A stretch of 64,000 nt of DNA from Celoporthe dispersa (lineage: Eukaryota; Ascomycota; Sordariomycetes; Diaporthales; Cryphonectriaceae): assembly GCA_016584495.1 (NCBI GenBank), contig WAID01000004.1, positions 1,240,001 to 1,304,000 on the forward strand, read 5' to 3'. Position 1 is the first letter of the stretch. The number at the start of each line of letters is the position of its first letter. Shown in pieces: positions 43,499-54,645 of the stretch. Below the pieces are notes generated by a model. That model did not search any database. It was not told where the DNA came from and was given only the letters and a program-made list of their open reading frames with translations. Made by a program: the position numbers and the translations under genes.

Positions 43499-46400
43499 TC
43501 TTTCCCTTCCATTTTGGCGCAAATGTCTATTCTTTGCTGACTTTTTCTTGCACAACATACAGCCCTCATGGCTCTGTCCATGCAGCAGGAGGGTGACTAC
43601 GTTGCACACCATGTCTTCCAGCTCCCGGGAGATGTAGACATGGCGAGGCTACAGGAGGCGTGGGAGACGGCGGCCCGGCATCTACCAATCCTGCGCACCC
43701 GCATCGTGCAGTCTCGTGACGCCAGCAGGCTGTACCAGGTCGTCGTTCGGAGCGGCAGCGGCAGCAGCAGCATCACCACCCAGTACTCGGGGGAGAGCGG
43801 TGCCGCCTCGGGCGTCTCAATGGGGCTTGGTGAGGCCCTCAACCATGTCCGTCTCCTCCACCACAAGCATGAGAAAGTGTTGGTCTGGCACGCCCACCAT
43901 GCGACGTACGACGGTGTCTCTACGTCCATGATCTTGAGGCTGGTTGACCATGTCTACCACGGCCGCCCGCCGCCGCCCACGTGTGACTACCGCCTCTTCA
44001 TTAGGTACATCACGCGCCTAGCAGACACGGACTCGCACCACTTCTGGGCCGCCCAGCTCACCGGCTGCAGCGCTGCATCGTTCCCAGCCGTCTCGTCCGG
44101 GCGGGCCTCGGTGGGCAGGCACGCCCGCTGGGAGTCGACGGCCACCTCAGTAGGAAGCCCCACGCCGGCGGTCATCCGGGCCGCCTGGGCCCTCCTCCTG
44201 GCGGCCCACACTTCCTCTGACGATGTTGTCTTCGGGACCATCTTGTCCGGCCGCAACGCCCCCGTGCATGGCATTGATCAGATGGCGGGCCCCACCATTG
44301 CCACCGTCCCCGTCCGGGTGCGCCTCGGCCAGGAGGACGAGACGACGGCCGAGTTCCTACGTAGGGTGCAGTCTCAGGCCGTGGACATGATCCCGCACGA
44401 GCACTTCGGCCTCCAGAATATCCGCCGTGTCAGCGAGGATGCACGGCACGCAAGCGACTTCTGCAACCTGCTGGTGATCCACCCTGCGCGGGACACGCCG
44501 CCGGCCGACGCGGACCGCCCGGTCCTCCTGCAGGCCGGCGACAGCTCCGCGTCCCTGGCCATGCACACGTACCCTCTCGTGCTCCAAGTGCAACTCCTAC
44601 CTGGCGGGTACGCGCTCGAGGCGTCGTATGACCAGTCCGTCGTCAGCACCGTCCAGATGGCGCGCATGGCCCGCCAGCTCGAGCATGTGGTCGCGCAGCT
44701 GTCACGGCAGCCGCCCGGCAGGGCAGCCTCCTCCAGGGTGGGAGAGGTCCAGATCCTCTGTCCTGGCGACCAGGCCGAAATCGGGAGGTGGAATGAGGCT
44801 GCTGCCCTGGCGCCTGTAGACGAGAGTCTCCAGTCTGTTGTGCAGCAGGCATCTTGGCGGAGCCCGGACAGGGAGGCCGTCGTGTCGTGGGACGGCAGCA
44901 TGACCTACGCTGAGCTGGACCGCGCCTCCTCCCTGCTGGCCCACGAGATCCTCGGCCGCTATGCGCCTGCTGGGCGGTTCGTCGCCCTGTGCTTCGAGAA
45001 GAGCCTGTGGGCTGTGGTGGCGGTCCTGGCGGTCCTCAAGGCAGGCAGGGCGTTCGTCTTCCTGGACCCGTCTTACCCCGCGGAGCGGCTGCGGCAGGTC
45101 GTATCGATCGTCACGCCGCCGCTCGCCATCTCGTCCCCCGGGCAGGAAGAGACCTGCCGACAGCTTGTGCCGGAGACGATCGTGCTGGGACCCGAGCATG
45201 CAGGGCTCTCGGGCCGGGGACCCGTGAAGGCTCCTATCGTCGAGGCTCGGCCTGAAGACCCTATATGTGCCATCTTCACGTCTGGTAAGTGTGTGATGGG
45301 CTCCTCGGCGCACGAAGAAGAGCATAGATACCCCATCCCGTCCCTCTGAAGAGAACACGCGGCCGTTGCTGACTACGTCTTGTCCGTCCGCCAGGCACAA
45401 CCGGCAAGCCCAAGGGTGCCATCCTGTCCCACCGGTCCTATGTCGCCAGCAACCTGGCGCACGCAAAGACACTCGGCCTAGACTCGGCGGCCAGGGTGCT
45501 GCAGTTTGGCTCGTGCAGTTTCGACGCCATGGTGTTTGAGGTGCTGACCACGCTGCTGGTCGGTGGTTGCATATGCGTTCCCCACGAGAAGTACCGAAAC
45601 GTGGATATAGACGTCGAGATCAACCGCATGCAGGTCAACTGGACATTGCTGACGCCGTCTTTTGCCTCCCTGCTCTCGCCCGAGTCCGTGCCAACACTGA
45701 AGACCCTCGTGTTGGTGGGAGAAGCTGCCAACCTACAGCTCATCCGCACCTGGAGCAAACGGGTCGCACTGCACAATGGTATGTCGCGCCCATTTCGCCG
45801 TGCTTGCTTGCATTGGTGGTCCGATTTTTTTTTCTTTATTTCTTTTCCTTCCTCTTCCTCCTGACATGAACAAATGTAGGCTACGGACCGAGCGAGTGCA
45901 GCATCTTCAGCACCCTCAAGACGGACCTCAGCGAGGCGACCTCACCGATGGATATTGGGCGCGGCTCCAGCTGCGCCACCTGGATCGTGCGTCCCGACAG
46001 CGTCGACCACCTTGTGCCGGTCGGGGCACCAGGCGAGCTCCTGTTAGAGGGCCCCAACATCGGAGAAGGGTATATCAACAACCCGGCCCAGACCGCTGCC
46101 GTCTTCCTCCGGGAGCCACCTGCGTGGTATGCTCGCAGGACGGACGGTCATTTTCCTCCTGCGAAGTTCTACCGCACAGGCGATATTGTCAAGTACGCTG
46201 ACGACGGGTCCATCCTCTTCGTCGGCCGCAAGGATAGCCAGGCCAAAATTCGAGGCCAGCGTGTCGAGCTGGGCGAGATCGAGAGCCACCTGGCCACGGT
46301 TCCAACCCTCGGCCATGCCGTGGTCCTGATTCCTGCGCGAGGTCCCGCCCAGAAACGCCTCGTCTGCGTGTTGAGCCCCCAGGGAGGGACCGCGTTCCAG

Positions 46401-49400
46401 AGCCCGCCGCAGCCGGCAGCAGGGCTTACCATGATCCACAGCTCATCGCGAGACACCGCCAGGGTCCTGGTCGATGCTGCCCGCGAGAGGCTGGCCGCTG
46501 TGGTGCCAGGCCACATGGTGCCCAATTTCTGGATTCCGGTCGAGTCCCTGCCGGTGCTGCCGTCTGGCAAACTGGACAGAAAGCAAGTATCTACCTGGAT
46601 AGAGTCTCTGAACATCCAGGCTTGTGAGCAGGCTGCTGCCCTCTCGGCGGTGCCCGCAGACGACGACGAGAGCTTGACGAGCATGGAATGGTCGCTCCGG
46701 GAGCTGTGGCACCAGGTTCTCAACGTCGACAGCAGCGCCATCACCAGCCGCAGCGCATTCCTGCAGCTCGGCGGTGACTCCATCTCGGCCATGCAGCTGA
46801 TGTCCAGAGCCAGGTCGGCCGGGCTGCGCCTCACAATGCTAGACATTAACAAGTCCAAGACCCTCAGGGAGCTTTTCGCTCTGTGCTACCCATCTCCCCC
46901 TAGAGAACTCCATGGGTAGCGCCGAGGAAGAGCCTGCCGAGGTTGACTTCGAGTTGTCGCCAATGCAACAGCTTTACTTCAAGGTCACCCCGGAAGGAAA
47001 CGATATGTTCGAGCAGGGCATGCTGCTGGTCCTCACACAAGCCCTGCCGGTGTCTGTCCTGCAGAATGCACTAGCCATGATTGTCCAGCATCACTCGCAG
47101 CTACGGGCTCGTTACAGTCGCTCTTCTGGGCGCTGGAGGTGAGTTGTACCCTATCCTGTGCTCTGCATCTCATTTCTTCTCTCTTGTCCCATCGGGGTGG
47201 TCTTCCTCTGGAGAGGCCCCCGTAATATCGGATAATGATCGCGAAACCAAGTCTGATCTAGACACAGGCAAAGAATCTCACGGCAAAGCCCTACAGAAGA
47301 TGCGCTGCGCGTACACCAGGCGACAGATGATGACATACCACGCATCGTGTTCGAGTCTAAGCGCCGTCTGAATCTCAGAAATGGGCCGCTGTTTGCGGCA
47401 GAGCTCATAGAGACAGCTGACCAGCAGTATTTGTTCTTGACGGCCCACCATCTATCCGTCGACTTGATGTCGTGGCGGATTATCCTCGAAGACCTCGAGG
47501 ATCTCTGCCTACACCGTGTAAACACCCTGTCTAGGTATGTTTGGGCTCAAACCCCTCACCCCTCCCGCCCCTTAGATCTGCCCAGGCCTTTGCGGCTCGA
47601 CAGCTCACCATGCTGCAGATCGCTGTCATTCCAAGCGTGGACCTCTCTGCAGGCCCAGCACTGTGAGCAGCTCGACTCCACCAAGCTTCTACCGCTCGTC
47701 CCGACTTTTGACGCCGGATACTGGGGCATCGATATCAACACCGGCAACACATACTCGGACACTGCCCAGAGAAGCTTTGTCCTAGACCTGCCGACATCAT
47801 CTTCACTTCTTCACGAAGCCAACACTGCCTTCCACTGTAAACCCGTGGATATCTTCCTCGCTGCGGCCGTCGGCTCATTCGGGCGCATCTTCCAGGACCG
47901 AGCTCTGCCGACCGTCTTCCTCGAGGGCCACGGCCGCGAGTCCTGGAGCTCTTCAGTCGACATCCTGAAGACAGTCGGCTGGTTCACCACCTTGTTCCCA
48001 GTCTGCCTGGACCGGGGCGAAGCTGACGACATTACCACGGCAGTCCGTGCCGTCAAGGACCGCCGGAATCGTTTCCCAGACAACGGCTTCGCAACCTTCA
48101 ACTGCGGTCAGCTCTTTCCGGCGACTTCCTCTCCTGCGTCTCCCGTGGCCGAGATTACACTAAATTTCCTAGGCCAGTATCAGCAGCTGGAAAAGCCTGA
48201 CGCGCTCTTCAGGGAAGCGCCGATCGACTTGTTCACAGAGGACGAGTCGACACAGGACAGGTTCTCGCTCGTCAACATTACAGTCCAGGTTCGCGATGGG
48301 GCCGTATGCTTTAATTTCTCGTATCACAAGCAGTCTCTAAAACAGGATTCCATCTTGCGCTGGGTCGAAGAGTGCCAGGCTTGGCTCGCAGCAGCTGCAA
48401 ACACCTTACCCACGCTCCCGCGGACATATACACAAGGCGATTTCCCGCTGCTGCAGGCATCCGATGCAGAACTGCAGGAGTTGTTGGAGCAGCGCCTGCC
48501 CGCGCTAGGAATTGACATCCAGACGGTGGAGGACATCTCACCCTGTTCACCTACACAACTAGCTATGCTAGAAGATGAGAGCACGCAGTTGACCACCACG
48601 TGACCCGCCTCAACTTCGAGATCAAGACAACCGGTTCCAGCGAGGCCCTTGACATTCAGCGGTTGGGAAAAGCATTTCAGTCCCTCGTAGAGCGTCATGC
48701 CATCCTCCGAACTGCTTTTGTGTCAATGAAGCGGGGGGGTGGCAGGCAATTCGTCCAGGCGGTTCTGAAAGCTTTCTCCCCCGATGTCACCCACTCAGCC
48801 ACGGATCAGTCCAGCAGCGAGCCTGGTCACACAGACGCCGTCTACAACAAGCTGCAGAGCGGTCAGCCGCCATACCAGCTCACCTTCCGCCACAGCGCCG
48901 CCGGAAACATATACATTTCCATCGACATCAGCCACGCGCTCATCGATGGTGCCTCTGTGGCGGTCCTTCTCCGCGACTGGAACCTTGCCTACCAAGACCG
49001 GCTATGCGGCCCCAGTGCCCCCGGATTCCAGGATCTCATCCGCCACATTCAGAACCGAGCCTCTCAGGCAGCCATCTCCTACTGGATCCAGCAGCTCCTG
49101 GGGCTACAGCCGTGTTTGCTGCCGCTCAACGGATCCGGCATCAAGAGCAAACGCCAGCAGCGCTTTGTGCCGTTGGCCCTGCCGGCGATGGAAGCTCTCC
49201 AGAAGGTCTGCCAGCGCAAGTCGGTGACGTTGTCGAATTTGTTCCACGCGGCCTGGTCCCTCGCACTCCACCTTGCGACAAGGTCCCGGCACGTCGCCTT
49301 CGGCTACCTCGTGTCGGGCCGCGATGTACCCCTCGATGGAATCGAAGACGCAGTCGGGCCCTACTTCAACTTCCTCATCTCGCGCTACGAGATCGATCCG

Positions 49401-49887
49401 GCGCAGAGCCTCGGGGACTTCCTGCAGGCGGTGCAGACCACGATGACGGGGCGTCTTCCCTTTCAGAACTTCTCATGGCCGCAAGTCCGGGATTATGTTC
49501 CCGCTCTAGACGGGCCCGTCTTCAACACGGTCATCAACATACATCGTTTTGCACCTCTTGCCGGTGGAGACGTCCCGGACAGTCAGCAGCTGGAGTTTTC
49601 TACGAGGCCCGGATACAACCCTCTTGCTGTGAGTTAAATGTTCTTCGATGCCGCGTTCTACTGTCTCCTTAATACATGGTTGGAGCTAACAGAAGCAGTA
49701 TGATGTTGAGCTGGCCGGTAAGATTGACGACAACATCCGGCTGGATGTCGCTTACTGGAACACGAGTGTGACGGATGGCTTCGCGTCAGCACTGGCTGCG
49801 TCCGTGGAGGGGATTGTGCGTAAATTCCTGCTACACATGGACTCCAGTATCTCCAGTATCGGCGACGCGCAAGAGGGCGGTTTGTAA
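33816..49887 (+). CDS. Four-module nonribosomal peptide synthetase, three frame breaks
   Basis: Nine exons: 33816-33879, 33986-34546, 34629-36642, 36717-43431, 43563-45284, 45395-45778, 45880-47138, 47268-49628, 49699-49887; about 5,089 residues. Domain order: C-terminal part of a C domain (to 34546); A1 34.6-36.2 kb; T1 LGGDS 36351; C 36.6-38.0; A2 38.0-39.7; T2 39846; C 40.1-41.4 (HHSVYDG); A3 41.4-43.0; T3 43157; C 43.4-44.8 (HHATYDG); A4 44.8-46.6; T4 46765; epimerase 46.95-48.4 (HHLSVDL, LEGHGRE, TVGWFTTLFP); terminal C 48.5-49.9 (SHALIDGAS). Each A domain has the core A3 loop (FTSGSTGQPKG in A1) and YGPxE. The expected product is a tetrapeptide whose fourth residue is epimerised and which the terminal C domain releases, probably by cyclisation (family knowledge). 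Frame changes fall near 35395, 46895 and 48570-48600; with them every exon phase closes and the total is a multiple of three. Intron 4 holds a CT repeat. Confidence 0.9.
38300..38385 (+). repeat. His/Ser-rich coding low-complexity insert in A2
   Basis: The A2 domain contains a run HRHHRHHRSSSSSSS encoded by CAC/AGC repeats, between the A2 and A3 core motifs; the other three A domains lack it. Confidence 0.8.
39395..39530 (+). repeat. Thr/Ala/Asp-rich coding low-complexity insert in A2
   Basis: A long Thr/Ala-rich stretch ending in GGDDDDDDD lies between the A8 and A10 motifs of A2. It is encoded by ACC/GAC-type triplet repeats, in frame with the flanking conserved domain. Confidence 0.85.
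43472..43499 (+). repeat. CT microsatellite in an NRPS intron
   Basis: About 13 CT units within the intron 43432-43562, where they extend the polypyrimidine content. Confidence 0.9.
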
Positions 49888-50297
49888 AAAAAAAGAAAAG
49901 GAAAGTCTCTCCTCCAAGATTTTGTTGAGGAGCAGAGGGCTGTGCATTCAAAAATTTCTTTCTAGAATCACGAGCTCCCTCGGTTTGTCGTAAACTACAC
50001 CATGACATGTTTGCTCGCAGAAATGGCTGGACATTAAGGTATCGAGTTCATCATATCTCCCTCACAGGGGAAGTCGGGAGACTATGACGAGCCCTTGAAT
50101 GCAACAGCAGACTACTTACTGAACCAGAATAAGGCGGATGGCTTGCCTCTCTCGAAGCAAAGAGCTGTCGATGACTCGGCACCGAGTGTTCGGCCATCAT
50201 CCAACCTGGTATGTTCAGAGATTGGTATGGACTGAACCTCTACATGGGTACCTTGTTGCTGCGCCATATTGTACAATGTTGATCTCAGAGGAGGAAT

Positions 50298-50379
50298 GTG
50301 CGAGATCCACACGTTCTACATAGACTATAGTGTTTCCAGCTTGCATTGTAGATAGCCATTCTGTCAGTGCCCGTATAGG
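50298..50379. repeat. Diverged direct repeat, copy 1
   Basis: Begins GTGCGAGATC and ends near GTGCCCGTATAGG. It aligns with 50658-50740 at roughly three quarters of positions by eye; differences are largely C/T and A/G transitions. Confidence 0.7.
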
Positions 50380-50657
50380 TCACAAGCCCAGAATTCCTAT
50401 TTTGGCAGTCATGGATCACCAAGGAACAGCCGGATTTTTAGATCAATAGGGGACTAAGATCTCCTACTCTTACCACTCAGCAGCTACGGAGCGACTTGCA
50501 GCTGTAGGCATTCATCAGGCAGCCACAGTAACAGGACAGCATTGCTTTTGACCAGCATCCTTCCCTAGTATCACCTTCTCCTGGTGTCACTGTCCCCGGC
50601 ATCCAGCCTCGCATTAATTAGCTATATTGGCAATAGTGGGTAGAGCTAAGGGGCGGT

Positions 50658-50740
50658 GTGCGAGATCTAGACATTCCATATAGACTGTAATATCTCCAGC
50701 CTACATTCGGGATAACCATCCTTCTGGTGCCCGCATAAGG
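50658..50740. repeat. Diverged direct repeat, copy 2
   Basis: Begins GTGCGAGATC and ends near GTGCCCGCATAAGG. Partner of 50298-50379, 360 bases downstream in the same orientation. Confidence 0.7.
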
Positions 50741-51274
50741 AATGCATGCGAGTGTGGCCCTTGGGTTCCAGGCTAGGAAAACACTCCCTATCTCGAGACG
50801 CTACCATCGAAACGGTACAGTCTCATAAGTTCACGGAGTTGCAACTCTTCCTGGACAATGGTCTTATCATACTGTCTCCTATTGGAGGAATCATCTCACT
50901 CTCGTTGTGTTGACCAGGGACACGCGTACCAAGTCTACTTCAAGGTTGCCGCTTAGTATGGCTTCTTACCTGGTATGGCTACTTGGTATGGTTGCTTAGT
51001 ATGCCTGCTGAGTCGGGTGGAAATAGGACCGTGTATCGGGGTTAGATGGGTAGGTATTAGCTGTGATGCGCTGGATGTCATGTGGATTCGAGGCGTATGG
51101 GTCGGTGAAGGCCACTATTTATACCTGGTTCAAGCCCACACTTGCTATGCAGGTATACTCTGGCAGCATGACACTGAAAATTCTTCCCTGACTATCCGTC
51201 TCTGAAAAGCAGCTCTTCAATATCTTGAAGTAATCAACAAACAACCCTGTCTACGCTACAAGACTGTTGTTGAT

Positions 51275-51815
51275 ATGGCACCGCCTAGTACACTGAGACG
51301 TCTCGCACTGCGGGCCCCAGCCCTCGCTACAGGAGCCAGAGGTTCGGCATGGCATATCCATGACACCAACATCGCAAGGCGAACCCAGGCTACACTCGGC
51401 AGTTCGAAGCGCGAGTGGCTGGTCATCCTGCCTGACCAACAAGAAGCCTCGAAACGGCGAACCGCGCTGCGTCCGTAAGTCCTTACCAGCCGTCTGTTCC
51501 CCCCGGGGTGGAAAGAAAACACTCCCAGCAAGCATAACCACTGGACTGATAGCAACTGGAAACACAAGGGAGCACCTTTCCAGCCTCTCCACATATCCAT
51601 CCGACTTCTGGCTGTGGGGTGGGCGCTTTTTCCAGGCCGAGCCGAGGGGGGACGAGTCTCCAGATGTGCTTGGCTCAGCGCTGTTGGCATGGGGCTCATC
51701 CAAGGATGAAGTACTAAGCGAACTCAAGAAGGACATTTACACTACCAACCACGTCTGGGACTGGAGCAAAGTCCAGATATTCCCCTTCAAGAGTACGCTG
51801 AGGAAGGCGTTGTAA
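51275..51815 (+). CDS. YCII-related domain protein
   Basis: Exons 51275-51474 and 51569-51815; 148 residues. The first 45 residues are basic and lack acidic residues (MAPPSTLRRLALRAPALATG), as in a mitochondrial presequence. The rest matches the YCII/EthD-like alpha-beta barrel: REWLVILPDQQEASKRRTAL, FWLWGGRFFQAEP, ALLAWGSSKDEVLSELKKDI and the end WDWSKVQIFPFKSTLRKAL. Fungal YCII proteins are small and of mostly unknown function; some related folds act as dehydrochlorinase-like or cyclase-like enzymes. It lies 1.4 kb past the NRPS on the same strand, and I cannot tell whether it belongs to the cluster. Confidence 0.82.
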
Positions 51816-52882
51816 TGGGGATGTGGGTTCACTCAACAGCTCACAGGACGTACCGTGGCCGTATAGGAGCTGCAAGGAATTCCATGTGCGTGTTCGTGGG
51901 TCTCTGGAGAAGATATAGAGAGGCTATAGGTGTCTACGAAATGCTATCACAGCGCTGTCGCTACCCTTAATTACTTGGCAACAACAGGTCCACGGGCATG
52001 TGACATGTCATCTTTCTGAACTAGAAAGTAGGCAGCGAGCACTGGTATCGACGTGAGATTGTGCTGGAAGATTGGTGCTAATGAAAAGAGGGCTGAAGAT
52101 TGTATTGTTTGGTATAGCAGGCTGAAGTTGCGAGGTAGATAGCAAAGTCCTACGAACAAGGCTGACATGAAATTTGTCTTTCTACGTGACTCAGGCCTAC
52201 TATTCGTCCCTGGCAGTGCTCATCGTGCAGAGAATTTATTTGACAATTAATTATAATTATTATTTATTAGTATACTTAGGGAGGCCCTCAGGTTCGTTCA
52301 GAAGAGCGTCAAGCATTTTCTGAATAAGGCCGTCCCACGGGGATATGCAAAAACCCCGAGAGGTTTTATCCTCGCTTGGCACGTTCACTCGCCACGAGCG
52401 ATCACCGCGTGAGACGAGAATACCTTGTCAAGACTCTAGAAAGACTTAAGGAAAGACGTTTTGTTTTTTCTCTCTTTATTCCCGTTCACTTTCTCCTTCC
52501 CTTGAGTGGATGAAAGTAAATCGACGAGATTCTAACCATGAGTGTTCTTGTCGACCTGGTCGCTTTGCATAACTCTTTACCTTTGGAAAGTCCATCTTCG
52601 TGCCCGGCTCGTGTAGGAAGAGCACTGGATGAAATTGTTAGCTTCCTGTAATGTGAAAACCCACCGGAAGTAGGAGCGATCAACCAGGCAATGGGACGAG
52701 ACTGTGGAGAAAAAAATCTATAGGAAGGAGACAATGGCATCTATAATTCTTTCCATCACATTGGCTCTCCCACCCGCTTCCTTCAGCTCGGGCAGTATAA
52801 ACCTCCCTCGACTCACCATCATCACAAGATTATTCCTCTATAGCACCCATTAACGAGCATCGCCACCACCTTACCACCAACC
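51816..52882. other. Intergenic region before the M28 peptidase
   Basis: About 1.07 kb, AT-rich near 52230-52280. No gene seen. A TATA-like element sits at its right end. Confidence 0.5.
52796..52801 (+). promoter_or_regulatory. TATA box of the M28 peptidase gene
   Basis: TATAAA 82 bases upstream of ATG 52883, in the usual position for an inducible fungal secreted-enzyme gene. Confidence 0.5.
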
Positions 52883-54168
52883 ATGGCTTCCAGGATCGCC
52901 CTTCTCATCAGCTCTCTCGTCGCGCTGGGCACCACGCTGGTACCTCCCTGCATGTCCGAGCTGGGTCCTCGCTTCTGCCCGCCCGTGAAGCCCTCCGTGC
53001 AACGTCGCGAGCTGACTGTCTTCCCCGATGTGATGCGCCAGGAGGCCCTTCTCAGGGACGACATCTTCCCCCGCCTCAACGCGACCCGGATGAAGGAGGA
53101 CCTCCTCCAGTTCACCAACAGCACCGTCTTCCCGAACCGACACTGCAGGTCAAAGCATGGTGTGGCGTTCAAGAAGCTACTGGAGATGATCGTCACGGAC
53201 GACCTCAAGAGCCCCCGCGGCGTGCTCAGCGGGACATCAAGCTTCCCCTCCAGCTTCAGGACCGTCTTGACGGACACCCCCCAGCAGAGCTTCATCTTCA
53301 GGGTCCTGGCGCCAGAGCCTCACGGGTGGTACGCGCCCAAAAATACAATCGTCGTCGGGTATGCATCACTTGCCCTCCCCCTTCCCCCCGGCTCTTCTGT
53401 AAACACACGACCCTTGTCTAGCTGACGAGACTTTCTCCCAAAACAAAATTAAAGGGCGCACATGGACTCGATCAACCACTCTCACAAGGAGGGAAATATT
53501 GATGACATGGTGGCCCCGGGGGCTGATGACAACGGCTCGGGCGTAGTCGTCCTTCTGGAGGTTCTCCGGGCCCTGGCTCCTCTGTTCGCGGAGAAACACG
53601 TGGTGAATGAGGTTCAATTTCACTGGTAAGTCGCGCTGCAAATCCCGTCCTCGTCGTCTAATAAAACGGCTCCCCGCTGACGATCCTCTCCCCAAGGTAT
53701 GCCGCCGAGGAGATCGGCCTGCATGGCTCGGACTCCATCTTCGAACAATATCAGAACCAGTCCTGGCCGGTCAAGGCCATGCTGAACCTCGATATGGTAG
53801 GCTACAGGGGCGATCATGACGAGGAGCTGCCTACCATCGCGGTACAGGGGGACCATATCGACGAGAATCTGAAGATCTTTACGAAGAACCTGATCGGGAC
53901 ATACCCAAACGCAACAGCCGGCGACATGACCTGCGGGTACGCCTGTTCTGATCACGCCAGCGCCTACAAGTACGGCTTTCCCTCCGCCATGATCGGCGAG
54001 TCGGCTTACATCAACAGCCAAGCTGGGCGGCCAAACGGATACCCCTGGATCCACTCGGCAAACGACACCATCGATCATATCGACTTCGAGTACATGCTGG
54101 AGTTTGCTAAGGTTGCTGTGGGATTCATCGTGGAGCTCGCCTACACCAACTTCTCGACGATCAGCTGA
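52883..54168 (+). CDS. Secreted M28-family zinc aminopeptidase
   Basis: Exons 52883-53358, 53455-53625 and 53697-54168; 372 residues. A signal peptide (MASRIALLISSLVALGTT) is followed by a propeptide-like region containing Cys residues, then the co-catalytic zinc peptidase fold. Zinc-ligand motifs in order: GAHMDS (His), PGADDNGSG (bridging Asp), YAAEEIGLHGS (catalytic Glu and Glu ligand), NLDMVGY (Asp) and CGYACSDHASAYKYGFPSAM (His). The end reads HSANDTIDHIDFEYMLEFAK. This matches fungal leucine-aminopeptidase-type M28 enzymes, which release N-terminal residues from extracellular peptides. Putative N-glycosylation sites are present (for example NATR, NSTV, NQS). It is about 3 kb past the NRPS; trimming of a secreted peptide product is conceivable but nutritional proteolysis is the default. 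Confidence 0.9.
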
Positions 54169-54645
54169 TGAGATGACTCTTGGGCGTACTGCCTCCGTCG
54201 TTCGTCCTAGAATAGCTCACCCCCCCCCCTCCCTCCGGAGGTCTGAGTGTATGTCAATAGGTAGTCCTAAATTGGATGGTTAAGTGACTGCTCCCGACTA
54301 TCGTATCAACGTGAAACATCTTGACCCCACGGCTTGACGAATGAGACTGGCCTCCAGGGCTTATAGGCCTATTAGTCACCCTCAAGAGATAGAAGCATCG
54401 CAGACAACGCGACACTCAAAGATGCTGGCGAGATGAACGAACGCATTACGGAACAGAATTCAGAAAAACCTCAGGTTCCTATATTTTTTTTTTTCAAGGC
54501 ACTATCTGTAATCCCACGGCAGCAAAGGGGGAGGGGTTTAGAACTCGTCTAGGTACCTGCATGCACATTTTAGTGTAGGCCGCGCCACCAACTCCTCTAA
54601 CGCCCCGAAAAATATGTTTCAAGATAACAAGAAGAAGCAGCCCGT
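54169..54645. other. Convergent spacer
   Basis: 3' regions of the peptidase (plus) and the L1-domain gene (minus). No gene seen. Confidence 0.5.

Larger units (their letters stand above)
49888..51274. other. Gene-free region right of the NRPS, with degenerate repeats
   Basis: About 1.4 kb without a credible gene. It contains a diverged direct repeat (50298-50379 and 50658-50740) and a short imperfect tandem repeat near 50947-51010. It probably marks the right border of the biosynthetic region. Confidence 0.5.

Noticed and set aside
46912..46920. NRPS as two separate proteins split at TAG 46917
   Set aside because: T4 and the epimerase domain follow each other without the usual gap, promoter or start. 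A single-base break next to a C run explains the stop, and exon phases then close to 49887.
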